A stretch of 64,000 nucleotides of DNA, taken from the NCBI GenBank assembly GCA_905221325.1, contig CAJNCS010000001.1, positions 1-64,000 of the forward strand. Reading direction: 5' to 3'. The stretch comes from a bacterium (GTDB taxonomy: Bacteria; Bacillota; Bacilli; Lactobacillales; Streptococcaceae). Both the position numbers and the translations under genes were made by a program. Positions 9,120 to 17,736 of this stretch are shown in pieces; the first letter of the stretch is position 1, and each line of letters starts with the position of its first letter. The notes under the pieces were generated by a model. The model saw only the letters and a list, made by a program, of their open reading frames with translations. It searched no databases and had not been told where the DNA came from.

Positions 9120-11411
9120 TTAGATTTTTTTCTCAATTGGGGCAACACTGGCTAGAAGTTTTTTCAGCCCTACTTCTGGGAAATTGATTTTCAATTCCTG
9201 AGTATCACCACTACCTGAAACTTCCAGAACAGTTCCCTCACCCCACTTCTTATGAAGAGCAATATCTCCAATAGACCAGCTTGTATCAGTCGAATCTTTT
9301 TTATTTCCAGCTGCAAACTGTCCAAATGGGAGACCACTTGACTGGATAGAGTTTGGTGCAGCATTGCGTTTCCGTTCTTGAAGAGCCTGAGCCAAACTCA
9401 TTCCTTGACCGAAAGCAATCCCACCACTGCTATAAGATGCCTTAAAACTGGTATTGGCTGGACGAGCCAAGCCTTGATATTCAAGCAAGTCTGAACTAAT
9501 TTCGTTAATGAAACGAGTCGGACGGTTGTAGTTGGTACGCCCAAAAAGCAAACGTGAGTTGGCATTGGTCAGATAGAGGATTTTTTCTGCGCGCGTAATG
9601 CCTACATAGGCCAAACGGCGTTCTTCTTCCAGTTCATCAGGATCTTCAGCCGCACGGCTAAGCGGAAAGACATTTTCCTCCATCCCAATGATAAAGACAA
9701 CTGGGAACTCGAGTCCTTTCGCTGCATGGAGGGTCATCAAGGTTACTTCAGATGTCTCCTGACTGCCTGAATCCGTATCCGCAATCAAGGCTAAGTCATT
9801 CAAGAAACGACTGAGTTTATCCAAACCTGTTTCTTCTTCCAGACTATCAGGATTGTCATCAAAGTTCTTGGTAACAGATAGGAACTCTTCGATATTTTCA
9901 ATCCGCGCCTTGCTTTCCAAGGTTGCCTGAGCATTAAGAATATCAACATAACCTGTTTTTTCAAGAACCACCTCAACCAACTCTGTAATGGTTAATTGAT
10001 CCAGTTTCTCCCGCAAATCCAGAATCATATTGGCAAAATCCCAGATAGACTGGGCTGCTTTCCCTTTGATGCCAGACAACATGATATTGGCTGAAGCATC
10101 TAGCATAGACATATTTTGAATATTCGCAAAGTCACGGATTTTCTCAACAGTTCCTGGGCCGATTCCGCGTTTAGGTTCGTTAATAATACGCTCAAAACTG
10201 ATATTATCACTCAGATTCGCAATGAGATTAAGGTAGGCGATAATATCACGGATTTCCTTACGGCTGTAGAACTTGGTTCCGCCGACCATAGTGTAAGGAA
10301 TATTGGACTTGAGCAGGGCTTCCTCAATAGTACGGGATTGCGCATTAGTCCGATAAAGAACTGCAAAATCCTTGTGGAGGAAGTTTTGAGTGCGACCAAG
10401 TTCATCGATGGTTTTGGCTACAAAAACTGCCTCATCTTGCTCATCGTTAGCACGGTAATAAACGATTTGCTCCCCATCAGCATTCTGGGTCCAGAGATTC
10501 TTAGGACGACGATTTTTATTGTTTTTGATGACGTCGTTTGCGGCTTGGAGAATGGTTTTGGTTGAACGATAATTCTCCTCTAACAAAACGACCTTGGCTT
10601 GAGGATAATCTTTCTCAAAATCCAAGATATTCTGCATATCAGCCCCACGCCAACCGTAAATAGACTGGTCCGCATCACCGACCACGCAGATATTTTTAAA
10701 GCGTGAAGCTAAGAGTTTGACCAATTGGTACTGGGCATGGTTGGTATCTTGATACTCATCAACATGAATGTACTGGAACTTCTGCTGATAGTAGGTCAAG
10801 ACGTCAGGATTCTGATCAAATAGACGCAGGGTCAACATAATCAAATCATCAAAATCAACGGACTCAGACTGACGAAGCTCCTTCTGATAGGCCGTATAAC
10901 ACTGGGCCACGATTTGTGTGTACATATCGCCAGCCTGGGCAGCATAAGCCACATCATCTATCAAATCATTCTTGGCATTGGAAATGGTTCCCAAAATGGT
11001 TCGTTCATTCCATTTTTTCGGATCCAAGTTTAATTGCTTGAGAATGCGTTTCATGAGGGTTCGCTGTTCACCAGGATCTACAATGGTGAAATTACGGTTG
11101 TAGCCAATGTGATCTGCATCACGACGCAAAATACGAACACACATGGAGTGAAAGGTCGCAATCAGACAGTCCTGAGTTGCTGGATTGAGCCCATAAGCAC
11201 GCTCCTTCATCTCACGCGCAGCCTTATTGGTAAAGGTAATGGCCAAGATATTCCAAGGATTAACCATTTTTTCATCAATCAAGTAGGCGATTCTGTGAGT
11301 TAAAACACGAGTCTTCCCAGAACCAGCCCCCGCCATAATCAATAAGGGACCTTCGGTCGTTTGTACCGCCTCAGCTTGACGGTCATTCATTCCATTCAAT
11401 AATGCGTTCAT
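9120..11411 (-). CDS. pcrA: ATP-dependent DNA helicase PcrA
   Basis: A UvrD/Rep-class 3'-5' helicase for repair, replication restart and removal of RecA. All SF1 motifs are present: AGAGSGKTRVLTHR (Walker A, about residue 28), DEYQDTN, GDADQSIYGWRGA, LEENYRS, TLHAAKGLEFPVVF and VGITRAEKILYL. 763 residues with the C-terminal extension that binds RNA polymerase in this family (end of protein, KKWGEGTVLEV region). Transcribed from an extended -10 and probably read through into radC, 42 bp downstream. Confidence 0.96.
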   Translation of the reverse strand: MNALLNGMNDRQAEAVQTTEGPLLIMAGAGSGKTRVLTHRIAYLIDEKMVNPWNILAITFTNKAAREMKERAYGLNPATQDCLIATFHSMCVRILRRDADHIGYNRNFTIVDPGEQRTLMKRILKQLNLDPKKWNERTILGTISNAKNDLIDDVAYAAQAGDMYTQIVAQCYTAYQKELRQSESVDFDDLIMLTLRLFDQNPDVLTYYQQKFQYIHVDEYQDTNHAQYQLVKLLASRFKNICVVGDADQSIYGWRGADMQNILDFEKDYPQAKVVLLEENYRSTKTILQAANDVIKNNKNRRPKNLWTQNADGEQIVYYRANDEQDEAVFVAKTIDELGRTQNFLHKDFAVLYRTNAQSRTIEEALLKSNIPYTMVGGTKFYSRKEIRDIIAYLNLIANLSDNISFERIINEPKRGIGPGTVEKIRDFANIQNMSMLDASANIMLSGIKGKAAQSIWDFANMILDLREKLDQLTITELVEVVLEKTGYVDILNAQATLESKARIENIEEFLSVTKNFDDNPDSLEEETGLDKLSRFLNDLALIADTDSGSQETSEVTLMTLHAAKGLEFPVVFIIGMEENVFPLSRAAEDPDELEEERRLAYVGITRAEKILYLTNANSRLLFGRTNYNRPTRFINEISSDLLEYQGLARPANTSFKASYSSGGIAFGQGMSLAQALQERKRNAAPNSIQSSGLPFGQFAAGNKKDSTDTSWSIGDIALHKKWGEGTVLEVSGSGDTQELKINFPEVGLKKLLASVAPIEKKI

Positions 11412-11444
11412 TTTCTCTTCCTTACTCTTGAAGTCAATATTTCT

Positions 11445-11453
11445 ATTATATCA
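11445..11453 (-). promoter_or_regulatory. Extended -10 promoter of pcrA
   Basis: TGATATAAT on the minus strand, 34 bp upstream of the pcrA ATG. The -35 is weak. Confidence 0.55.
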
Positions 11454-11540
11454 GAAATCAGGGAAAATATCTTTACCTAGACTGGTTGCTTGTAGAAGAA
11501 AACTCTGTCATCAGCTGAAGACAAGGCCTCATATCTAGAC

Positions 11541-11576
11541 AAGAAAATGAGCTTGGATAGTTTTTCCAAACTCATT
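11541..11576 (-). terminator. Rho-independent terminator of fhs
   Basis: AATGAG...CTCATT arms (11546-11557 and 11565-11576) form a stem of about 12 bp with one G-U pair, followed on the minus strand by TTCTT. Confidence 0.75.
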
Positions 11577-11593
11577 TGACTTCAATTAAACTA

Positions 11594-13264
11594 TTAGAAC
11601 AAGCCTAGAACAGTTCCATCGCTTTCAACATCCATATTGAGAGCGGCTGGTCTTTTTGGAAGCCCTGGCATGGTCATAACATCACCAGTTAGGGCAACGA
11701 TAAAACCTGCACCCAATTTTGGTACCAATTCACGAATGGTAATTTCAAAGTTTTCTGGAGCTCCAAGTGCATTTGGATTGTCAGAGAAACTGTACTGAGT
11801 TTTAGCCATACAGATTGGCAATTTGTCCCAACCGTTTTGAACGATTTGAGCGATTTGCGTTTGAGCTTTCTTCTCAAAGTTCACTTTGCTACCACGATAG
11901 ATCTCTGTAACAATCTTTTCAATCTTTTCTTGGACAGAAAGGTTATTGTCATAAAGACGTGTGTAGTTGGCTGGATTTTCAGCGATAGTCTTGACAAGCG
12001 TTTCAGCAAGAGCTACTCCTCCTTCTGCACCATCAGCCCAGACACTAGCCAACTCAACTGGAACATCGATTGAAGCACAGAGTTCTTTCAAGGCTGCGAT
12101 TTCAGCTTCTGTATCAGTGACAAATTCGTTAATCGCAACAACTGCTGGAATACCGAACTTACGGATGTTCTCAACGTGGCGTTTCAAGTTAGCAAAACCT
12201 GCGCGAACGGCTTCCACATTTTCCTCTGTAAGAGCGTCTTTAGCAATGCCACCATTCATCTTAAGGGCACGAAGGGTTGCGACAATAACTACTGCATCCG
12301 GAGAAGTTGGCAAGTTTGGTGTCTTGATATCAAGGAATTTCTCAGCGCCAAGATCCGCACCAAAACCAGCTTCAGTAACTGTATAGTCAGCCAAGCGAAG
12401 GGCTGTGCTTGTTGCCAAAACTGAGTTACATCCATGAGCAATATTGGCAAAAGGACCACCGTGTACAAAAGCGGGTGTACCGTAAATTGTCTGAACTAAG
12501 TTCGGCTTAATAGCATCCTTCAAGATCAAAGCCAAGGCACCTTCAACCTGCAAATCCCCTACAGAAACAGGGGTACGGTCGTAGCGATAGCCGATAACGA
12601 TATTCGCCAAACGGCGTTTCAAGTCCTCGATGTCCGTCGCCAAGCACAAAATCGCCATGATTTCAGAAGCAACTGTAATATCAAAACCATCCTCACGTGG
12701 AATACCATTTAGAGGACCGCCAAGACCAACAGTCACATGGCGAAGAGCACGGTCGTTCAAGTCCACAACACGCTTCCAAATAATACGACGTTGGTCAATT
12801 CCCAGCTCATTTCCTTGGTGCAAGTGGTTGTCAATCAATGCAGAAAGGGCGTTGTTGGCAGTTGTAATGGCATGCATATCCCCAGTAAAGTGGAGGTTGA
12901 TGTCTTCCATCGGCAAAACTTGCGCATAACCACCACCAGCGGCACCACCCTTAATCCCCATTACTGGTCCAAGAGATGGTTCGCGGATAGCAATCATGGT
13001 TTTCTTGCCGATTTTGTTTAAGGCATCTGCAAGACCGATGGTAATGGTTGACTTTCCTTCACCCGCTGGTGTTGGGTTAATAGCAGTAACCAAGATTAAT
13101 TTACCAACTGGATTGTTCTCAACCGCACGAATTTTATCAAAACTAAGCTTAGCCTTATACTTTCCGTACAATTCCAAATCATCGTAAGAAATACCAAGTT
13201 TCTCCACAACATCCACAATTGGCTTCAACTCAATACTCTGTGCGATTTCAATATCTGTTTTCAT
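11594..13264 (-). CDS. fhs: Formate-tetrahydrofolate ligase
   Basis: Joins formate to tetrahydrofolate using ATP, giving 10-formyl-THF for purines and initiator tRNA. The P-loop [14 protein letters not shown] (about 66-80) and the conserved [23 protein letters not shown] block follow it. 556 residues is the standard length. Single-gene unit with an extended -10 at 13298-13303 and a terminator downstream. Confidence 0.96.
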   Translation of the reverse strand: MKTDIEIAQSIELKPIVDVVEKLGISYDDLELYGKYKAKLSFDKIRAVENNPVGKLILVTAINPTPAGEGKSTITIGLADALNKIGKKTMIAIREPSLGPVMGIKGGAAGGGYAQVLPMEDINLHFTGDMHAITTANNALSALIDNHLHQGNELGIDQRRIIWKRVVDLNDRALRHVTVGLGGPLNGIPREDGFDITVASEIMAILCLATDIEDLKRRLANIVIGYRYDRTPVSVGDLQVEGALALILKDAIKPNLVQTIYGTPAFVHGGPFANIAHGCNSVLATSTALRLADYTVTEAGFGADLGAEKFLDIKTPNLPTSPDAVVIVATLRALKMNGGIAKDALTEENVEAVRAGFANLKRHVENIRKFGIPAVVAINEFVTDTEAEIAALKELCASIDVPVELASVWADGAEGGVALAETLVKTIAENPANYTRLYDNNLSVQEKIEKIVTEIYRGSKVNFEKKAQTQIAQIVQNGWDKLPICMAKTQYSFSDNPNALGAPENFEITIRELVPKLGAGFIVALTGDVMTMPGLPKRPAALNMDVESDGTVLGLF

Positions 13265-13297
13265 TCAAAACTCCTCTAACCTCTAATGTGATAATTC

Positions 13298-13306
13298 ATT
13301 ATAACA
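13298..13306 (-). promoter_or_regulatory. Extended -10 promoter of fhs
   Basis: TGTTATAAT on the minus strand, with the -10 at 13303-13298, about 34 bp before the fhs ATG; no convincing -35. Confidence 0.55.
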
Positions 13307-13390
13307 CAAAAAAAGATTTTTCACAGACAAAAAGCTTGCTAAAGTTTATAAACATCAAGTTTTAAGGCTGATTTTAGTCATCTTTTTTAC

Positions 13391-13432
13391 TTTTTATAAG
13401 TTTTTATAAGTTTTTATAGCCAAAAACTATAA
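13391..13432. repeat. Triple direct repeat running into an inverted repeat
   Basis: TTTTTATAAG occurs twice in tandem and a third time as TTTTTATAGC (13391-13420). The last copy pairs with AAAAACTATAA just after it (stem 13404-13432, one bulged A). It lies between the divergent fhs and coaB promoters; function unknown. Confidence 0.7.
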
Positions 13433-13470
13433 TCTTGCTGGAAAATTAGATAAAATAACAAACGCTTTCT

Positions 13471-13505
13471 TTGACTTGCATTTCTTTTTTTTGTACAATA
13501 ATCCT
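13471..13505 (+). promoter_or_regulatory. coaB promoter, predicted leaderless
   Basis: TTGACT (13471-13476), 17-bp spacer, TACAAT (13494-13499). The expected start point, 7 bp after the -10, is base 13506, the A of the coaB ATG. No SD sequence could fit between them. Confidence 0.75.
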
Positions 13506-14195
13506 ATGAAAATTTTAGTTACGTCAGGCGGTACAAGTGAAGCAATCGATAGCGTCCGCTCTATCACTAACCATTCAACGGGTCGCTTGGGGAAAATCAT
13601 CACTGAAATCTTACTTGCTGCAGGGCACGAGGTTTGTCTTATCACTACTCACAGAGCTCTGAAGCCAGATTTTCATCCCTATTTAACCATTCGGGAAATT
13701 AAAAATACCCATGACCTTCTATTAGAAATGAAAGAACGCGTTCAACATTATCAAGTTCTAATTCATTCAATGGCCGTGTCGGACTACACTCCTGTTTATA
13801 TGACAGGGCTTGAGGAAGTTGAGGCTAGCTCCAATCTAGAAGAATTCTTAAACAAGCAGAATCATCAGACTAAGATTTCTTCAACTGATGAGGTTCAGGT
13901 TTTATTCCTGAAAAAAACACCCAAAATCATCTCTCTAGTCAAAGAATGGAATCCTGCTATTCATCTGATTGGTTTCAAACTGCTAGTTGATGTCTCTGAG
14001 GATTATCTCATAGAAATTGCTAGACAGAGTCTTATCAAGAACCAAGCTGACTTGATCATTGCAAATGACCTTACTCAAATTTCAGCAAATCAGCATCGGG
14101 CAATCTTTGTTGAAAAAGAGCATCTTCAAACTGTTCAAACAAAAGAGGAAATTGCAAGCCTCCTCCTTGAAAAAATTCAAGCATACGATTCATAG
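13506..14195 (+). CDS. coaB: Phosphopantothenate-cysteine ligase CoaB
   Basis: Joins cysteine to 4'-phosphopantothenate using CTP, in CoA synthesis. It begins with MKILVTSGGTSEAID, the nucleotide-binding start of stand-alone CoaB, and keeps the SMAVSDY and NDLTQISA motifs. The ATG at 13506 gives 229 residues; an in-frame TTG at 13476 lies inside the promoter. As in other streptococci CoaB and CoaC are separate proteins, not the fused form of most bacteria. Leads coaB-coaC-S component. Confidence 0.94.
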   Translation: MKILVTSGGTSEAIDSVRSITNHSTGRLGKIITEILLAAGHEVCLITTHRALKPDFHPYLTIREIKNTHDLLLEMKERVQHYQVLIHSMAVSDYTPVYMTGLEEVEASSNLEEFLNKQNHQTKISSTDEVQVLFLKKTPKIISLVKEWNPAIHLIGFKLLVDVSEDYLIEIARQSLIKNQADLIIANDLTQISANQHRAIFVEKEHLQTVQTKEEIASLLLEKIQAYDS

Positions 14196-14206
14196 AAAGG
14201 AAAGAA

Positions 14207-14758
14207 ATGGCAAATATTCTCATCGCAATAACTGGTTCTATTGCCGCCTACAAGTCAGCAGACTTAGTTAGTTCCTTAAAAAAACAAGGCCATGATGTCA
14301 CTGTCTTAATGACTGAGGCGGCGAGAGAGTTTATCCAGCCTTTGACACTACAGGTGCTCTCACAGAATCCAGTCCACCTTGATGTCATGCAGGAACCCTA
14401 TCCTGATCAAGTCAATCATATCGAACGTGGAAAGGAAGCCGATCTTTTTATCGTAGTCCCTGCTACAGCTAACACCATTGCAAAACTAGCACATGGCTTT
14501 GCTGATAACATAGTGACTAGTACAGCATTAGCTTTACCCCAAAACATTCCTAAACTACTTGCTCCTGCCATGAACACAAAAATGTATGACCATCCGGCAA
14601 CTCAGGCTAATCTAAAAACATTAGAGACCTATGGTTATCAGATTATCTCTCCAAAGGAATCTCTACTAGCCTGTGGCGACTTCGGAAGCGGCGCTTTAGC
14701 CGATTTGGAAACTATTATAGAAAGAATAAAGGAAACTCTCAATGAAAAAACGCTCTAA
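14207..14758 (+). CDS. coaC: Phosphopantothenoylcysteine decarboxylase CoaC
   Basis: A flavoprotein that decarboxylates phosphopantothenoylcysteine. The FMN-binding start ITGSIAAYKSADL, the PAMNTKMYDHPA motif (about residues 125-136) and the ACGDFGSGALAD clamp carrying the catalytic cysteine are all present. 183 residues; GAAAGGAAAG SD; 11 bp after coaB. Its 3' end overlaps the next ATG by 17 nt, so CoA synthesis and vitamin uptake are coupled. Confidence 0.94.
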   Translation: MANILIAITGSIAAYKSADLVSSLKKQGHDVTVLMTEAAREFIQPLTLQVLSQNPVHLDVMQEPYPDQVNHIERGKEADLFIVVPATANTIAKLAHGFADNIVTSTALALPQNIPKLLAPAMNTKMYDHPATQANLKTLETYGYQIISPKESLLACGDFGSGALADLETIIERIKETLNEKTL

Positions 14759-15305
14759 CATCGCACCTGTTGCTATCTTCTTTGCAAGCATGATTGTCAT
14801 CCATCTGCTTAGCTCTATCTTATTTAATGTATTGCCATTCCCAATTAAACCAACAATCGTACACATTCCTGTTATTATTGCAAGTATTATTTACGGCCCA
14901 CGAATTGGTGCAATCCTTGGCTTCTTGATGGGGATGATCAGCTTAACAGTTAATACAATTACTATCTTGCCAACTAGCTACCTCTTCTCACCATTTGTAC
15001 CAAACGGAAACATCTATTCCGCAATGATTGCCATCCTACCTCGTATTTTGATTGGTCTTACACCTTATGTAGTTTATAAATTATTGAAAAACAGAACGGG
15101 TCTCATCATTGCAGGAGCTCTCGGTTCCCTAACAAACACCGTCTTTGTCCTTGGTGGAATCTTCTTCCTTTTTGGAAATGTCTTCGATGGAAATATCCAA
15201 AAACTCCTAGCTACCGTTATTTCAACCAACTCAATTGCTGAGCTTGTCATCTCTGCAGTTCTCACAGCAGCAATTGTCCCACGTTTACAAACCTTGAAAA
15301 AATAA
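14742..15305 (+). CDS. panT: ECF transporter S component, probably for pantothenate
   Basis: A 187-residue membrane protein with about six hydrophobic segments and basic ends, typical of the substrate-binding subunit of an energy-coupling-factor transporter. The shared EcfA/EcfA'/EcfT module is not here. Overlap with coaC strongly suggests pantothenate as substrate, the precursor that CoaB/CoaC process, but specificity is inferred from context only. Ends at a strong terminator. Confidence 0.72.
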   Translation: MKKRSNIAPVAIFFASMIVIHLLSSILFNVLPFPIKPTIVHIPVIIASIIYGPRIGAILGFLMGMISLTVNTITILPTSYLFSPFVPNGNIYSAMIAILPRILIGLTPYVVYKLLKNRTGLIIAGALGSLTNTVFVLGGIFFLFGNVFDGNIQKLLATVISTNSIAELVISAVLTAAIVPRLQTLKK

Positions 15306-15309
15306 AAAC

Positions 15310-15346
15310 AACTCCACTTTCGTTCTGAAGGTGGAGTTTTAGTTTT
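15310..15346 (+). terminator. Terminator of the coaBC operon
   Basis: AACTCCACTTTC pairs with GAAGGTGGAGTT (12 bp, one wobble), followed by TTTTAGTTTT. Confidence 0.9.
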
Positions 15347-15453
15347 CACCAGTAAAGGCTCATCTTATATTCATAAATGGTTATTTACCAAGGAGTCATT
15401 CGTTCAAAATTTTAAAAATATATGAAAATCCTTTGAATCTACCACCTATACTT

Positions 15454-15467
15454 TTGAAAATTTTCAA
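15454..15467. repeat. Perfect 14-nt palindrome upstream of niaX
   Basis: TTGAAAATTTTCAA, centred about 26 bp upstream of the niaX -35. It resembles a CodY-type half site only loosely; possible operator. Confidence 0.4.
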
Positions 15468-15485
15468 TAAAATCAAAATAAATTC

Positions 15486-15536
15486 TTGACATGTCTATCT
15501 ATTTATTGTACTATACTTGTGTATATACAGATAAAT
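15486..15536 (+). promoter_or_regulatory. niaX promoter and probable NiaR operator
   Basis: A consensus promoter: TTGACA (15486-15491), 17-bp spacer, TACTAT (15509-15514). A site at 15514-15536, around the start point and centred on the palindrome TGTATATACA, fits the pneumococcal NiaR operator consensus that I recall at 21 of 23 positions. The regulator gene is the second gene of this operon. Confidence 0.68.
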
Positions 15537-15546
15537 GGAGGTTCTT

Positions 15547-16074
15547 ATGGATATACGAAAAAAAACGCAGTTTATGACCATGACTGCCTTACTCACAGCA
15601 ATCGCGATTTTGATTCCGATCATTATGCCTTTTAAAATCGTCATTCCGCCCGCTTCTTACACCTTGGGAAGTCATATCGCCATCTTTATTGCCATGTTTC
15701 TTTCACCTTTGATGGCTGTTTTTGTGATCATCGCTTCTAGTTTTGGTTTTTTGATGGCTGGCTATCCCATGGTTATCGTCCTGCGCGCCTTTTCTCACAT
15801 CGTTTTTGGTATTTTGGGAGCATTTTACTTAAAAAAATTCCCTGAAACCTTGGATAAACCAAAGGCGTCTTGGATTTTCAACTTTGTTCTGGGTGTCGTT
15901 CATGCCATTGCTGAAGTGCTAGCTTGTATCATCTTCTATGCTACTTCAGGAACAAACGTTGAAAATATGTTTTATGTTCTCTTTGTCCTAGTTGGATTTG
16001 GCACAATTATCCACAGTATGGTAGACTACACATTAGCATTAGCTGTCTATAAAGTGCTTCGAAAACGTCGCTAA
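15547..16074 (+). CDS. niaX: Niacin ECF transporter S component NiaX
   Basis: A 175-residue membrane protein with about five to six hydrophobic segments, built like an ECF S component. Pairing with a NiaR-type repressor gene and the operator in its promoter identify it as the niacin-uptake subunit. I start it at 15547, after the GGAGG at 15537-15541; an in-frame ATG at 15535 overlaps that SD. It needs the shared ECF module encoded elsewhere. Confidence 0.85.
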   Translation: MDIRKKTQFMTMTALLTAIAILIPIIMPFKIVIPPASYTLGSHIAIFIAMFLSPLMAVFVIIASSFGFLMAGYPMVIVLRAFSHIVFGILGAFYLKKFPETLDKPKASWIFNFVLGVVHAIAEVLACIIFYATSGTNVENMFYVLFVLVGFGTIIHSMVDYTLALAVYKVLRKRR

Positions 16075-16085
16075 AAGGAAAAGCT

Positions 16086-16601
16086 ATGACAAAAGATCGC
16101 AAACAAGCCCTTCTCAAACTGTTAAAAGAGTCACCAAAAGCTCTCAATGGTCAGACCTTGGCTGAACACTTTCATGTCACGCGCCAAATTATCGTCCAAG
16201 ACATTGCCATCTTGAGAGCCGATGGTGCTCCTATCCTATCTACCAATCGTGGCTATATCTATAAAGAAAACAATGCCAGCCCCTACGTTCACAAACTCTT
16301 TAAAGTGAAACATGAACTGGAAGAAATTGGGCAGGAACTTCTAGCTATTGTAGATAATGGCGGACGTGTTCAGAATACCTTGATTGACCATCCTGTCTAT
16401 GGAGAAATCGAGACTCTGCTCAAACTCACCTGTCGCCGAGATGTCCAGCACTTTCTGGAACAAGTCGAGAATTCAGACTTTAGACCCCTTTCTGAATTGA
16501 CAGACGGCATCCATTACCACCTTGTTGAAGCTGAGACACAACAAGACCTCCATTATATCGAGGAGGCCTTGAATCAGCTAGGTTATTTAGTAAAAGACTA
16601 G
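16086..16601 (+). CDS. niaR: NiaR family niacin-responsive repressor
   Basis: N-terminal winged helix (about residues 1-60, with HFHVTRQIIVQDIAILRADG as recognition region) and a C-terminal 3H domain with three conserved histidines spread along it (DHPVYG, VQHFLEQ, GIHYHLVEAE), the metal/niacin-sensing unit. 171 residues. SD AAAAGGAAAAG. Family members shut off niacin uptake when the vitamin is plentiful; here the likely targets include its own operon. Converges on mutX with a 4-bp stop overlap. Confidence 0.9.
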   Translation: MTKDRKQALLKLLKESPKALNGQTLAEHFHVTRQIIVQDIAILRADGAPILSTNRGYIYKENNASPYVHKLFKVKHELEEIGQELLAIVDNGGRVQNTLIDHPVYGEIETLLKLTCRRDVQHFLEQVENSDFRPLSELTDGIHYHLVEAETQQDLHYIEEALNQLGYLVKD

Positions 16602-17065
16602 AAAATTTCTTTCTCCCAGCCGTCCTCTGTACGGCGAGGATAGAAAAATTCAGACTTGTCAGGTGCTTCCATCATCTCCATCAAGGGTAGCATATCATAG
16701 GCCAGATCCAAGTTTGGAATCTGGTCTTTTTGCACCCAAGATACTTCTCCTTCATCTGAAGAACGAAGGGTACCAGAGAACTCAGTCGCCTTATAACAAA
16801 TGACAATATAGCGCCCACCTGTATCTAGTGGCCAATTTTTAATGCCGACAAGTTGAGGATTTTGGATAGTCAATCCTGTTTCTTCATAGATTTCACGAAT
16901 GACAGACTCTGCGAAAGCCTCGCCATTTTCTACATGACCTCCAGGAAAGGCATAACCAGACCAGCGATTGTTTTCAGGAGACCGATATTGCATAACTACC
17001 TGCTTATTTTCAAGATCTTCAATCAGACAAATGTTTGTTAAAATCGTTAATTGGGAACGGGACAT
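16598..17065 (-). CDS. mutX: NUDIX hydrolase MutX
   Basis: A MutT-like enzyme thought to remove oxidised nucleotides such as 8-oxo-dGTP. The full Nudix box GHVENGEAFAESVIREIYEETG is present near residues 40-62. I use the ATG at 17065 (155 residues, MSRSQLTIL), preceded by AGAAAGTGAG; a GTG four codons upstream is an alternative with a poorer SD. Remnants of a second copy of this start region occur at 18855-18881. Confidence 0.86.
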   Translation of the reverse strand: MSRSQLTILTNICLIEDLENKQVVMQYRSPENNRWSGYAFPGGHVENGEAFAESVIREIYEETGLTIQNPQLVGIKNWPLDTGGRYIVICYKATEFSGTLRSSDEGEVSWVQKDQIPNLDLAYDMLPLMEMMEAPDKSEFFYPRRTEDGWEKEIF

Positions 17066-17088
17066 AAATTTACTCACTTTCTAATTTA

Positions 17089-17631
17089 TTATATAATTTT
17101 TTCAGACTTGATGTCAGATTTCATGATGAAGGGATTGATCAGCTCATGATAATAGTATACATCATGAAGCAAATATCCTTTTGTTATGACAATTTCTTTT
17201 TCCCTAACTTCATAATCAATAGTGATTGGAACAGGAGGATTTGGAATAAAAGCGAAGACGACAATTACAAATAACCAAATATAAAAACTACAAATCGCAC
17301 TGCGTACTCCTTCAAGGAAGCGATATTTCCCCTTTAAAAAGTAAATAAAAATATGCGAAATAGAGAGGATAATTGGAACAAAAAGCCTTGTATTCCACGC
17401 TATGGGAATAAATTTCAGTCCAAATATCCCAAATAGAAGATCAAGAATTGCAAAGGACCTCAAAAAGCGAATAAATAGAGTAAAAATTAGAAGAAAGAGC
17501 CAAATATTCCAAATAATCGGCGTAAATGATAAACCAAATGACCATAATATGAAATGAACAATAACAAATGCTATCAGTAAGGAATATAGGACAGTATAAA
17601 TAAGCTTGTTAAAAGTACTTGAATTTTTCAC
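17089..17631 (-). CDS. Multi-pass membrane protein of unknown function
   Basis: 180 residues with about four hydrophobic segments (roughly 10-50, 55-70, 80-100, 108-130) and a soluble tail with the motif VPITIDYEVREKEIVITKGYLL, perhaps facing outward. GTG start with AAAGGAG 9 bp upstream. A decayed paralogue lies at 18898-19426, so this is one half of a segmental duplication. I do not recognise a family. The tail after the last helix is the most conserved part between the two copies. Confidence 0.7.
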   Translation of the reverse strand: MKNSSTFNKLIYTVLYSLLIAFVIVHFILWSFGLSFTPIIWNIWLFLLIFTLFIRFLRSFAILDLLFGIFGLKFIPIAWNTRLFVPIILSISHIFIYFLKGKYRFLEGVRSAICSFYIWLFVIVVFAFIPNPPVPITIDYEVREKEIVITKGYLLHDVYYYHELINPFIMKSDIKSEKII

Positions 17632-17736
17632 TATTTATTTCTCCTTTAAATTCAAACTACTAACTAATGACTAATATCTATCACTTTTAAATTATCTCGT
17701 CTATTATTTTAACACAAATTATTACATATACAATTT

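Noticed and set aside
10116..10565. 149-codon open frame opposite pcrA
   Set aside because: Antisense shadow of a fully conserved helicase; no SD or motif.
11967..12386. 139-codon open frame opposite fhs
   Set aside because: No SD, composition mirrors the fhs codons, no recognisable protein; shadow of the real gene.
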